This document shows, in pieces, positions 39,941-48,372 of a stretch of 64,000 nt of DNA (positions are counted from its first letter, which is position 1; the number at the start of each line of letters is the position of its first letter). The stretch lies in NCBI RefSeq assembly GCF_002091955.1, contig NZ_MKKY01000036.1, forward strand, positions 62,001 through 126,000, written 5' to 3'. The notes below the pieces were generated by a model. The model was not told the origin of the DNA and made no database searches. It saw only the letters and a list, made by a program, of their open reading frames with translations. This DNA is from Rhodococcus sp. 1168 (lineage in GTDB: Bacteria > Actinomycetota > Actinomycetes > Mycobacteriales > Mycobacteriaceae). The position numbers were made by a program, and so were the translations under genes.

Positions 39941-40566
39941 TGCTGCCCCTCCAGAAGCTGCAGCATCAGTGCATTGCAGTCGGCAAGAACGTTCCCCTCC
40001 AGATCGCGGAGTACGGCGTTGATGAACGTCTTGCGGCCCTCGACGCGGTCGACACTGCCCTCGACGACGAGTTCGGTGTCCAACGGGGTGATCTTGCGGT
40101 AATTGACGTGCAGGAATGCGGTCCGACTGATGGGCCTGCCGTAAGCATGTTGAATCAACCCCAGCATGTCGTCGAACAGCAACGGGAGCGTGCCGCCGTG
40201 CGCAGCTCCGTTTCCGCCGAGGTGATAACGACGGAACACGCCACGGCTACGGACTCCTTCGGCATCGAACTTCTCGATGGTCCACGGCAGCATCAGCAGC
40301 GAGCCGCGGCCGGGAAGGGTCATCACACGACCGGCAGGCGCCACTCCCTCCGGCACCTGGAACGGCTTCAGTAGATCGATCAATGCTTCGACCCGTTCGG
40401 CCGCCTCGACAGTTGCCTCCGGCGTCGGCGCGGCACTCACCGCCAGATCCTGAAGCGTTCGCAACCCCTCCACGAGCCTGCCGTATTCAGGCCCGACGTC
40501 GGCTTGTCTGTACTTCGGAAACCCGCCGTGGCGCTCGTACTGGTCCTGGCCTGCCTGTTCGCTCAT
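39937..40566 (-). CDS. PaaI-type hotdog thioesterase, candidate DHNA-CoA hydrolase
   Basis: 209 residues from ATG 40566. The C-terminal half is a 4HBT hotdog domain with AAHGGTLPLLFDDMLGL (HGG motif) and TAFLHVNYRKITPLDTELVVEG. The overlapping stop/start with menC and divergence from menB place it in the menaquinone pathway, where 1,4-dihydroxy-2-naphthoyl-CoA must be hydrolysed; plant, cyanobacterial and E. coli enzymes for this step are hotdog thioesterases. The role is inferred from context. The upstream-extended frame overlaps menB and is rejected. Confidence 0.82.
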   Translation of the reverse strand: MSEQAGQDQYERHGGFPKYRQADVGPEYGRLVEGLRTLQDLAVSAAPTPEATVEAAERVEALIDLLKPFQVPEGVAPAGRVMTLPGRGSLLMLPWTIEKFDAEGVRSRGVFRRYHLGGNGAAHGGTLPLLFDDMLGLIQHAYGRPISRTAFLHVNYRKITPLDTELVVEGSVDRVEGRKTFINAVLRDLEGNVLADCNALMLQLLEGQQ

Positions 40567-40626
40567 TCCAGCACCGTAACCCGTATTCGAGACCCGGGTA
40601 TTCGCGACGTACCGATCGTGGCGCTC

Positions 40627-40632
40627 TATCGT
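40627..40632 (+). promoter_or_regulatory. Candidate -10 box TATCGT, leaderless menB
   Basis: TANNNT hexamer six bases before GTG 40639. No SD sequence precedes this GTG, so a leaderless transcript is likely. Confidence 0.45.
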
Positions 40633-40638
40633 GGCCAG

Positions 40639-41532
40639 GTGACCTTCACTCCTTCTCTGTGGCAAACCGTTCCCGGCTTCGAAGACCTCACCGATATCAC
40701 GTACCACCGTCACGTACGTGACGATACGGTTCGCGTCGCGTTCGATCGGCCCGACATCAGGAACGCATTCCGTCCACACACCGTCGACGAGCTGTACCGC
40801 GCACTCGAGCATGCTCGGATGAGCTCCGACGTCGGCACAGTGTTGCTGACCGGTAACGGACCGAGCTCGAAGGACGGCGTGTGGTCGTTCTGTTCCGGTG
40901 GTGACCAGCGGATCCGAGGCAGAAGCGGATATCAGTACGCCGACGGTGAGACTGCAGAGACGGTGGACCGAGCACGCGCTGGCCGACTACACATCCTCGA
41001 AGTGCAGCGGCTGATCCGCTTCATGCCCAAGGTCGTCATCTGCCTCGTCAACGGCTGGGCAGCGGGCGGTGGCCACAGCTTGCACGTCGTATGCGATCTG
41101 ACTCTCGCCAGCCGCGAGCACGCACGGTTCAAGCAAACCGACGCTGACGTCGGCAGCTTCGACGGCGGTTACGGCAGCGCGTACCTCGCCAAGATGGTGG
41201 GACAGAAGTTCGCTCGCGAGATATTCTTCCTCGGCGACACCTACACGGCCGAGGACATGCATCGCATGGGTGCGGTCAATCGCGTCGTAGATCACGACGA
41301 GCTCGAGAACGTGGCCATCGAATGGGCCGCGAAGATCAACGCCAAGTCGCCACAGGCGCAGCGGATGCTCAAGTATGCGTTCAACCTGCAGGACGACGGC
41401 CTCGTCGGTCAGCAGTTGTTCGCGGGTGAGGCGACACGGTTGGCATACATGACCGATGAAGCCGTCGAAGGCCGCGACTCGTTCCTCGAAAAGCGCGATC
41501 CCGACTGGTCGCCGTTCCCCCGCTACTTTTAA
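40639..41532 (+). CDS. menB: 1,4-Dihydroxy-2-naphthoyl-CoA synthase MenB
   Basis: 297 residues from GTG 40639 (VTFTPSLWQTVPGFEDL). Crotonase fold: FDRPDIRNAFRPHTVDEL, FCSGGDQRIRG, VNGWAAGGGHSLHVVCDLT, DADVGSFDGGYGSAYLAKMVG. Closes the naphthoate ring. An earlier in-frame ATG (40504) would add a segment with no family match, and it sits over the thioesterase gene. Confidence 0.95.
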   Translation: MTFTPSLWQTVPGFEDLTDITYHRHVRDDTVRVAFDRPDIRNAFRPHTVDELYRALEHARMSSDVGTVLLTGNGPSSKDGVWSFCSGGDQRIRGRSGYQYADGETAETVDRARAGRLHILEVQRLIRFMPKVVICLVNGWAAGGGHSLHVVCDLTLASREHARFKQTDADVGSFDGGYGSAYLAKMVGQKFAREIFFLGDTYTAEDMHRMGAVNRVVDHDELENVAIEWAAKINAKSPQAQRMLKYAFNLQDDGLVGQQLFAGEATRLAYMTDEAVEGRDSFLEKRDPDWSPFPRYF

Positions 41533-41553
41533 AAAAAGAGTCGACACCCCCTC

Positions 41554-42690
41554 ATGTCCCCCTCGCGCCAAGCTCTACGCAGTCGTCGGCCGCCGGCCGT
41601 CGGTGCCAGGAAGGCTGTCATCGAGTGGTTCACGGCAGCTCACGATTACGAATGGATGCGCGAGTTCCAGAACTCCCATCCATCGGGCAAGGTCATCCGA
41701 TTACTCATCGCGCTGTCGATGATCAACGTCAGCGTCATGTCCTTCGTCTCTTTGTTCGCCGACGGGGGGCCGAGCGGTGCTGCCGCGACGATCTGGACGT
41801 TGACGCTGTGCATCACCAACCTGATCATCGCGGCACTGTGGCTCCTGTTGCCGTTCCCCGGGAGACTCGGGGTCGTTCTGTTCGCGTTGTACGCAGACCT
41901 CGGCATCACCTCTGCACTGGTGTTGATGGAGCTGGGCAACGCTCTGCTCGGTTGCGTCCTGTTCGCGGTGATCGGCGGTTTCGTCACGTTCTTCGTGAGT
42001 CCGCGATGGGTCGTGCTGCACCTTGGTTTCGCATCCGCCGTCGTACTCGGTATCGCCGGGGCCTTGTATCTGCAGGGCCGGATGGACACGCTGAACTTGG
42101 CGGTCCGAACCAACGTGGTATTGCTCGCGATCATGAGTGTGCCGATCACCTCGCACATCTTTCTGACGACATTGTCAGCGGACGCTCGGAGCTCGGTCCT
42201 CGATCCGCTGACCGGACTTCTCAACCGCCGAGGACTGACGACAGCCATCGAGGACCTGCTGCCGCAGGGACAACGCCACGGCTGGTGCGCCGCGGTGGTG
42301 GTCGTAGACATCGACAGTTTCAAGTCGGTCAACGATATCTACGGCCATGACGAGGGCGACGCCGTCATCTGCCGCGTCGCGGAACGCCTGAGCGCTCATG
42401 TGTCGAGATACGGGATCGTGGGCCGTACCGGCGGCGAGGAGTATCTGGCAGCCGTCGTCACCTCGCGGCTGCACATCGATGCTTTGATTCACGGCGTCAG
42501 ACGTGCCCTCCATGGCGCGAACGACGCAATACCGGTGACGGTCAGCATCGGAGCCGCCATTCTCTACGCCGAATCCGATCTATGGACCGACAGCGCCGAT
42601 CCCGTCGGTACCGCGACTCGCGTGGCGGATTCGATGATGTACGAGGCCAAAGCTGCCGGCGGCAACCGAGTGGTGACCACCCTGATCTGA
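41554..42690 (+). CDS. Membrane diguanylate cyclase (GGDEF, GGEEY variant)
   Basis: 378 residues. Six hydrophobic segments (about 48-205) form a membrane sensor; the GGDEF domain follows with DPLTGLLNRRGL, VVDIDSFKSVNDIYGHDEGD and RTGGEEY (293-297). The last residue of the signature is Tyr instead of Phe; metal and GTP residues are kept, so activity is plausible. No RxxD inhibitory site just before the signature. Would make cyclic di-GMP; an EAL protein lies nearby. Confidence 0.9.
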   Translation: MSPSRQALRSRRPPAVGARKAVIEWFTAAHDYEWMREFQNSHPSGKVIRLLIALSMINVSVMSFVSLFADGGPSGAAATIWTLTLCITNLIIAALWLLLPFPGRLGVVLFALYADLGITSALVLMELGNALLGCVLFAVIGGFVTFFVSPRWVVLHLGFASAVVLGIAGALYLQGRMDTLNLAVRTNVVLLAIMSVPITSHIFLTTLSADARSSVLDPLTGLLNRRGLTTAIEDLLPQGQRHGWCAAVVVVDIDSFKSVNDIYGHDEGDAVICRVAERLSAHVSRYGIVGRTGGEEYLAAVVTSRLHIDALIHGVRRALHGANDAIPVTVSIGAAILYAESDLWTDSADPVGTATRVADSMMYEAKAAGGNRVVTTLI

Positions 42691-42732
42691 GGAGCCAGGT
42701 TCGGAATAAGCTGGTGGGGGCATGCCTGCGTC

Positions 42733-43170
42733 ATGAGCAACGATTCTCAGCACCCCGAGCCCCGCCATGTACGGCCGGAGAACACCTCCGACGACACCGT
42801 CGAGGCGATCGGAAAGGTCTCCGAGGCCCTCGAAACCATCGAACGGGCCCGCGGCCACCTCTATTCGTTCCATCAGCTGATGGGTCATGCCGATCTCCAA
42901 CTCGGCGAGGCAGTCGCCGCCCTGAGGGAGGCCGGGCATCCCACGCAGGCGGACAGGCTCGAAACCGAGATGGTCGGACGCAATGCGATCGACGGACGAT
43001 GGTCGTTCCAAATCGTCGAGGAATTCGACGATCTCTACTGGTCTCATTTCCGAAGCCACGAGCAACAGGTGCGGGCCGAACTGCAGGAAGGAAAGCGGCA
43101 CGTATTCGAGGCCGAGATGAAAGAGTCGCGCAGAACTCACAACGCGCCCGGACACGAGGCGACCCCATGA
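42733..43170 (+). CDS. Hypothetical helical protein
   Basis: 145 residues, soluble and charged, largely alpha-helical: VEAIGKVSEALETIERARGHLYSFHQLMGHAD, then FDDLYWSHFRSHEQQVRAELQEGK. I do not recognise the family. It lies 42 bp after the diguanylate cyclase on the same strand and may be co-transcribed. Confidence 0.65.
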   Translation: MSNDSQHPEPRHVRPENTSDDTVEAIGKVSEALETIERARGHLYSFHQLMGHADLQLGEAVAALREAGHPTQADRLETEMVGRNAIDGRWSFQIVEEFDDLYWSHFRSHEQQVRAELQEGKRHVFEAEMKESRRTHNAPGHEATP

Positions 43171-43211
43171 CGGCGACCGACGCGTCGAGACATATGTGAT
43201 ATCGATGGGGT

Positions 43212-43598
43212 GTGGAGATCTTGAGTAGTCGAACGATTCTGCGCCCTACCGACTACCAGCGCACCCTCGCGTTCTATCGGGACGGCCTCGGGCTGGCAAT
43301 ACATCGCGAATACAGCGCCGGCACCGTTTTCTTCGCCGGCCAGAGCCTCATCGAGCTCGCCGCACACGGCGGAGCGAGCGGACCGACGTCGTTCGACGGC
43401 GCATTGTGGTTGCAGGTTCGTGATATCGAGTCCGCCGCGGCCGAACTGCGTGCTCGCGGGATTCCGATCGAACGAGCAGCTAAAACGGAGTTCTGGGGGT
43501 TGACGGAGATGTGGCTACGCGACCCGGACGGCGTCGACATCGTGTTGGTGCAGATCCCGGCCGATCATCCGCTCCGCCGCGATGTGCGCGGGGACTGA
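43212..43598 (+). CDS. VOC-family (glyoxalase-like) protein
   Basis: 128 residues from GTG 43212 (a TTG at 43221 is an alternative). One VOC module: ILRPTDYQRTLAFYRDGLGLAIHRE, GTVFFAGQSLIELAAHGG, and LTEMWLRDPDGVDIVLVQIP with metal-binding Glu/His positions. Function cannot be assigned. Its end overlaps the convergent EAL gene by 34 nt. Confidence 0.82.
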   Translation: MEILSSRTILRPTDYQRTLAFYRDGLGLAIHREYSAGTVFFAGQSLIELAAHGGASGPTSFDGALWLQVRDIESAAAELRARGIPIERAAKTEFWGLTEMWLRDPDGVDIVLVQIPADHPLRRDVRGD

Positions 43599-44869
43599 CC
43601 ACCGCTGAGCAAGCGGAGGACCGCGCCGGCCGATTGCGGGTGTGACCAGAGGAAACCTTGGGCAAGCGTGCACCCGAGTTCGAGGGCGATATCGGCCTGT
43701 TCGCGCGTCTCGATACCTTCGATGATCATCGACAAGCCGAGCTCCCTCGTGACTGTCGAGATGGCACCGAGCAGAGCTTTGCCGCGAGGAGTATTCACCA
43801 GCCGAGTCAGCCCACCATCGATCTTGATTCCATCGGGTTCGAGGGTGACGAGCCGTTCCAGGGAAGACCAGCCGGAGCCGAAATCGTCGAGCAGTACACG
43901 GAAGCCGAGTGCGTGTACGTCGTCGATATGTCGTCGAATCATCGGACCGTCGGTCACCGCGGAGGTTTCGGTGAGCTCGAGTGAGATCAAACGCGGGTCG
44001 AGGTCGGACTCGGAGACCGCGCACTGCAACTGCGCAACAGCGTCCGGGTGGGCCAGATGACGACCGGACAAGTTCACGCTCAGTCGCAACCCCGGCCGAA
44101 GTTGCTGCCACGTCTCCGCCGCTCGTACGGCCTGCCGCAGAACCTCCAGGTCGACGTCGATGATCAGTTCGCTCGACTCGGCCAGTGGGACGAAGTCTGC
44201 CGGGGAGACCAGGCCGTTCGTTGGATGGTGCCATCTCGCCAACGCCTCGAAGCCGTCGATCTCCTCGGTCCGAAGATCGACGATCGACTGGAACCACGGC
44301 ACGATCTGACCGCCCCGCAGAGCACCGGCCAGGTCGACGTCACTGTCGGGCTTGGCGATGGTGGAACCGACGCGTCGATGCAGGTCCAGTTGCTCCTCGA
44401 GAACGGACGCAAATTGCTCCAGCTTCTGCAATTGGCCGTCATCGACCTCCCGCGACTGTGGATCGATCAAGCACAGTGTCCCGATCACCAAGCCTTCGCG
44501 ACCACGAAGCGGGACCGACGCATACGACTGCAGTCCGACCTGACCGAGAATGTCTCGTTGTCGCTCGGTGGCATCGACGCGAGTGCGGGAAATCAGCGCC
44601 GACTTACCACTGCGGACGACGTCGTCGCACAACGTCATGGAGCGTGCCACCGTCGACATCGGCGGCCCACCGACGTTGACCAGGGTGTACATAGTTTCAT
44701 CGTCGAGTACGTTCAACTGCGCAATAGCGAATCCGACGCTCTTCGCTGCCAGTTCGACGGTGTTCCGAAGGGCCGGAGTGGTTGCCTCGACATCGAGGTA
44801 ACGCCTTGCCGAATCGCTCTGCCTGCGCGCCCGCGGTCGCAGATTGGGCGACATGGGATTGTGGTCCAC
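43565..44869 (-). CDS. GAF-EAL cyclic di-GMP phosphodiesterase
   Basis: About 434 residues from GTG 44869, chosen for a GGGAG six bases upstream; the open frame could extend to a TTG at 44944. N-terminal GAF domain (ETMYTLVNVGG, SMTLCDDVV, GTLCLIDP), then EAL domain: GFEALARW, SVNLSGRHL, LELTETS, LDDFGSGWSSLERL, KIDGG and IIEGIET. Main catalytic residues appear intact, so c-di-GMP hydrolysis is likely. GAF domains of this subtype often sense small molecules or redox state. Confidence 0.88.
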   Translation of the reverse strand: MDHNPMSPNLRPRARRQSDSARRYLDVEATTPALRNTVELAAKSVGFAIAQLNVLDDETMYTLVNVGGPPMSTVARSMTLCDDVVRSGKSALISRTRVDATERQRDILGQVGLQSYASVPLRGREGLVIGTLCLIDPQSREVDDGQLQKLEQFASVLEEQLDLHRRVGSTIAKPDSDVDLAGALRGGQIVPWFQSIVDLRTEEIDGFEALARWHHPTNGLVSPADFVPLAESSELIIDVDLEVLRQAVRAAETWQQLRPGLRLSVNLSGRHLAHPDAVAQLQCAVSESDLDPRLISLELTETSAVTDGPMIRRHIDDVHALGFRVLLDDFGSGWSSLERLVTLEPDGIKIDGGLTRLVNTPRGKALLGAISTVTRELGLSMIIEGIETREQADIALELGCTLAQGFLWSHPQSAGAVLRLLSGGQSPRTSRRSG

Positions 44870-44945
44870 CGGCGTCTCCCTGCTCTCCGCGCGGTCCGAC
44901 CGAACTACGTGTGCGTCCAGCCTAGCCGTGCGCGAGATCGACAAA

Positions 44946-46295
44946 TCAGATAGACGGAAGCCGCGTGTGCAACAGGCGGTGTCGGAGGAGCGCTGCCGCG
45001 AGTCGAACGCCGTCGGGCGACGGGGTTTCCGAGAACTGTCCGGACCGCGAATCAGGGAACGAAAACGCGCCCAGAGCCGTGAGTTCGGCTGTCATGACGT
45101 CGGCGAGTGGCTCGATGTCGGCGACGCGAGGAGATTCACCGCTGTGCGTCCACCCTTCGGCCGCCAGCAGAGCCGAGGTGAGTCCGGTGGTCTCGACCGG
45201 TCTACGTCCTCGGGCGACCTCGCCGAGCACCACTTCGGCTGCGATGGTTTCCGGGTGGTACTGGGTTCCGACCAGCCGGGAAACGAGGGTGCGCCACATC
45301 CGATCGGCACTCATTCCACGGGCCCGGGCCGTCGGCACCAACCGACCGTGGTGTTTGCGAACCAACCCGAGCCGCAGTAAGAGGCGCCGAACGGTCAGGA
45401 CCGGTGCTGTCTCGCGTTCGGAGCCTGCAGGAAACGGCCATTCCCTCGGCGACCACAGGGTGCCGATTGCCCGCTCCACGACCGAGTCGGGAAGAAAACC
45501 GGTGTCGGTCAGTGTGATGCCGTCGCCGACCAGGTCGAGGATGCCTTCGAGTCGACGAACGCATCCGAAAGCAGGTTCGTTCGCACTGTGCAGTTCCTCG
45601 GTCAGTCCGCGATAGAGCTCGGCCCTCGGGGTGCTGTAGGCAGACCAGATCGCGATCCGGTGATCGAGTAGCTGTTCGAGAAGCACACCCCCGAGTCGCT
45701 CGGTGCGCAGTACCGCGTCGGTCATACCGCGTCGACGAGCGGCCAGTGCACTTGCCTTCAGGGGCGGTGCATGAAGTCGAGACGGCATGAACTCGCCGGC
45801 AACCGTAGCGACTTCGAGGGTTTCCCCGATCAGGTCGACGATGGCTCGTTCGGTACCTTCCGGTGCCTGCTGCCAGGTGACCAATTCGGTGTCCGCCGGC
45901 CCGATTCCGGATTCGGCAACGGCTGTCAGGTACTGCTCTTGCCAGGTTGCCTCGTCGACCGCCGAGAGCAGAGTCCGCGTCTGCTCGCTTCGCGCGATGT
46001 CGGCGTATCTGGCGTGGCCGAGCCGGTCGAGCAGATCGGCGAGCGCCCGCGCTACTTCCCACGACCGGTCCCGATCCTCGCCGAGGAGGCGTAGATGCAG
46101 CCACAGAAATGTTTGCACCGAAGTCTGTGTGGGACCGGAATCCGGAGACGCAGCCTGTAGTCCGTCCCAGCCGATGCGGGCGTCCGCGCCGGACGCCGGA
46201 TCGACGGAGTCCAGGTACGACAGCGCGGCCGCGACAGAGTCGTCCCGCCCACCGAGCTCACCGCCGATTCCGTCGTCGAATTCCACGGGCTCCAC
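44946..46295 (-). CDS. Large hypothetical protein, winged-helix-like C-terminus
   Basis: About 449 residues from GTG 46295 (VEPVEFDDGIGGELGG); longer frames reach the divergent DUF3349 gene and lose family-like sequence. The C-terminal half has LTDTGFLPDSVVERAIGTLW and LLLRLGLVRKHHGRLVPTARARG, a helix-turn-helix/winged-helix pattern also seen next to pRiA4b ORF-3-type proteins. No enzyme motif recognised. Ends directly before the EAL gene. Confidence 0.7.
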   Translation of the reverse strand: MEPVEFDDGIGGELGGRDDSVAAALSYLDSVDPASGADARIGWDGLQAASPDSGPTQTSVQTFLWLHLRLLGEDRDRSWEVARALADLLDRLGHARYADIARSEQTRTLLSAVDEATWQEQYLTAVAESGIGPADTELVTWQQAPEGTERAIVDLIGETLEVATVAGEFMPSRLHAPPLKASALAARRRGMTDAVLRTERLGGVLLEQLLDHRIAIWSAYSTPRAELYRGLTEELHSANEPAFGCVRRLEGILDLVGDGITLTDTGFLPDSVVERAIGTLWSPREWPFPAGSERETAPVLTVRRLLLRLGLVRKHHGRLVPTARARGMSADRMWRTLVSRLVGTQYHPETIAAEVVLGEVARGRRPVETTGLTSALLAAEGWTHSGESPRVADIEPLADVMTAELTALGAFSFPDSRSGQFSETPSPDGVRLAAALLRHRLLHTRLPSI

Positions 46296-46436
46296 TGTCC
46301 CACAGCCGTCGCGGAGAGCTCGGTCGGTACGACGTTGACGCAGACCTCGCCAAAATTGGACAGACTTCCTCGACAACACGTTCGGAATTTCTGTCTTCTG
46401 ATCCACTTCGCTATCCGACCAGGAAGGACAAGCATC

Positions 46437-46781
46437 ATGACCGACCCCAAGACCACGTTTCCCGCATCCGTCCTCCAATGGTTGCGTGCCGGCTACCCGG
46501 AGGGCATACCTCCGAAGGATCGGTTCCCCCTCGTGGCTCGGCTGCGTCGCGCCGAATTGACCGACTCTCGAGTACACGAGGTCGTACTCGGCTTGGTCGC
46601 CCCCATCGGTGGCGCACTGAGTGACGGGGCGATCTCCAACTACGAGATCTCGGAGTACATCATCTCGGAGTACATCAAGGAACTGATCGACACCGAGCCG
46701 ACCCCCGAGGACATTGCTCGCGTCTCGGCCCGACTCGCTGCAGGCGGATGGCCCCTCGCAGATCCGATATCGCTGAAGTAA
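46437..46781 (+). CDS. DUF3349 protein (first of a pair)
   Basis: 114 residues, ATG after AGGAAGGA. VLQWLRAGYPEGIPPKDRFPLVARLRRA and the terminal ARLAAGGWPLADP are the DUF3349 signature (Rv0543c family, helical NMR structure known, function unknown). Contains a short repeat NYEISEYIISEYIKE. The stop codon abuts the start of its paralogue. Confidence 0.9.
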   Translation: MTDPKTTFPASVLQWLRAGYPEGIPPKDRFPLVARLRRAELTDSRVHEVVLGLVAPIGGALSDGAISNYEISEYIISEYIKELIDTEPTPEDIARVSARLAAGGWPLADPISLK

Positions 46782-47057
46782 ATGGCGGTTCCTTCGTTCT
46801 CACCGCGATCCTGGATTGACTACATCCCGTTGCTGGCATTGCTGGCCCGCAGACTGTCCGATGACGAGGTTCATTCCGTCATGGACGCGCTCATCGCCGA
46901 CGGGCAACTTCCCGCGGACAAGGCGGGTATCGCGGTGACCATAACCAAGGTCACCAACGAGATGCCACGCGAAGAGGACATCGATCGGGTTCGGTCGAAT
47001 CTCACGACGGGCGGATGGCCTCTCGCCGATCCGTTCACACTGGGAACATCCGATTAG
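46782..47057 (+). CDS. DUF3349 protein (second of a pair)
   Basis: 91 residues; ATG immediately follows the TAA of the first copy. WIDYIPLLALLARRLSDDEVHSV and RSNLTTGGWPLADPFTL match the first copy and the family. Adjacent to menE as Rv0543c is in M. tuberculosis; a link to menaquinone synthesis is only contextual. Confidence 0.88.
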   Translation: MAVPSFSPRSWIDYIPLLALLARRLSDDEVHSVMDALIADGQLPADKAGIAVTITKVTNEMPREEDIDRVRSNLTTGGWPLADPFTLGTSD

Positions 47058-47060
47058 GCT
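47055..47060 (+). promoter_or_regulatory. Candidate -10 box TAGGCT, leaderless menE
   Basis: TANNNT seven bases before GTG 47068, overlapping the stop codon of the DUF3349 gene. It supports the GTG start and separate transcription of menE. Confidence 0.4.
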
Positions 47061-47067
47061 CGCCGAT

Positions 47068-48216
47068 GTGGACATGCTCGAAGAACTACCTATCCCGACC
47101 GGACCAGCCGCAGCAGATCTGTTACCACGGCTGAGCGACGTACTCGACGGGAATTGCCCTGCGGTACTTCCGCTCCCGGCATCCGACGCGCGAGAGATCG
47201 CCCGGTTGCGCGACGCTTTGGCTCCCGGCACGCCGATCGATTCCGCCGCCGCTCTCGTCGTGGCCACGTCCGGCACCACCGGAATCCCGAAGGGTGCAAT
47301 GCTCTCCGCGGCAGCGTTGCGGGCAAGTGGCACTGCCACGCACGAGCGCATCGGCGGCCCCGGCTCATGGCTGTTGGCGTTGCCCGCCCATCACATCGCC
47401 GGCCTACAGGTCTTGCTACGCAGTGTTCTCGCCGGCACCGATCCGGTGATACTCGACGTCTCCACCGGCTTCGACCCGTCGGCGCTGCCTGCTGCCGTCG
47501 GCGCGCTCGCCGGCCCGCGTCGATACACCTCGCTCGTTCCCACCCAGCTCGTCAAAGCGCTGGACCACCCTGCTGCCGTCGAGGCACTCGCATCGTTGGA
47601 TGCGGTGCTACTCGGTGGCGCAGCCGCACCGGTGCCCCTCCGCGAACGGGCGGCCGCAGCCGGAATCACCCTCGTCGGTACTTATGGGATGAGCGAGACC
47701 GCCGGCGGCTGCGTGTACGACGGTATGCCGCTCGATGGCGCCCGGGTCCGGATCGACAACGGCAGGGTCGTACTCGGTGGGGCCACTCTCGCGCTCGGCT
47801 ACCGCGGCATGCCCACTCACCCTGCCTTCGCCGAGCCGGGGTGGTTCCGCACCGACGATGCCGGAGTTCTCCTCGACGGGGTGCTGTCGATACAGGGCCG
47901 CCTCGACGAGGCCATCACGACCGGCGGACTCACCGTCGTGCCGCAGGTGGTGGAAGCCGCACTCTCGACGCATCCGGCCGTGCAGGAGTGCGCGGTGGTC
48001 GGCCTGGCCGACGAGCGCCTCGGGCACCGCGTCGTGGTCGCTGTCGTCGGCGGTCCAGTGACATTGGCGGCGTTACGCGAACACGTCGGGAGCACCTTGG
48101 ACGTCACCGCCGCACCCCGCGAGCTGTACCTGCTCGACTCCCTTCCCACCCGTGGCCCCGGCAAACTCGATCGGGCGGCGCTGCGTCTCACGCTGGCCGG
48201 GCTGACGCCGTCGTAG
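47068..48216 (+). CDS. menE: o-Succinylbenzoate-CoA ligase MenE
   Basis: 382 residues from GTG 47068; ATG 47074 is an alternative. ANL superfamily: VVATSGTTGIPKGAML P-loop, YTSLVPTQLVKAL, GTYGMSETAGGC, and GKLDRAALR with the C-terminal catalytic Lys. Shorter than typical E. coli MenE but normal for actinobacteria. Activates OSB for MenB. Confidence 0.94.
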   Translation: MDMLEELPIPTGPAAADLLPRLSDVLDGNCPAVLPLPASDAREIARLRDALAPGTPIDSAAALVVATSGTTGIPKGAMLSAAALRASGTATHERIGGPGSWLLALPAHHIAGLQVLLRSVLAGTDPVILDVSTGFDPSALPAAVGALAGPRRYTSLVPTQLVKALDHPAAVEALASLDAVLLGGAAAPVPLRERAAAAGITLVGTYGMSETAGGCVYDGMPLDGARVRIDNGRVVLGGATLALGYRGMPTHPAFAEPGWFRTDDAGVLLDGVLSIQGRLDEAITTGGLTVVPQVVEAALSTHPAVQECAVVGLADERLGHRVVVAVVGGPVTLAALREHVGSTLDVTAAPRELYLLDSLPTRGPGKLDRAALRLTLAGLTPS

Positions 48217-48231
48217 GTCTCGCTGAGGGGT

Positions 48232-48313
48232 GAGCGCGCACCGTTTTTGCAAACCGGAACACCATTTCGATGTCCGAGGACGGGGGTGCGGTTGGCAAAA
48301 AGGGTGTGCGCTC
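48232..48313. repeat. 25 bp imperfect inverted repeat downstream of menE
   Basis: Arms 48232-48256 and 48289-48313 match at 22 of 25 positions (GAGCGCRCACC-TTTTTGC-AACCG) around a 32 bp centre. It may be a bidirectional terminator or a small non-autonomous repeat. It begins 16 bp after the menE stop. Confidence 0.75.
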
Positions 48314-48320
48314 GGTGTGC

Positions 48321-48340
48321 TCCTACTCCACCGAGTAGGA
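48321..48340. terminator. Perfect 8 bp hairpin TCCTACTC-CACC-GAGTAGGA
   Basis: Perfect stem with a 4 nt loop, 32 bp before the PIG-L start codon and just after the long inverted repeat. Could be part of a terminator or in the 5' leader of the deacetylase gene. Confidence 0.5.
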
Positions 48341-48372
48341 ACTGCCGGAGCGTTCGTGCAAACATTTCGGGC

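Noticed and set aside
47154..48233. 359-codon plus-strand open frame inside menE
   Set aside because: Arg/Pro-rich shadow in an alternative frame of menE.
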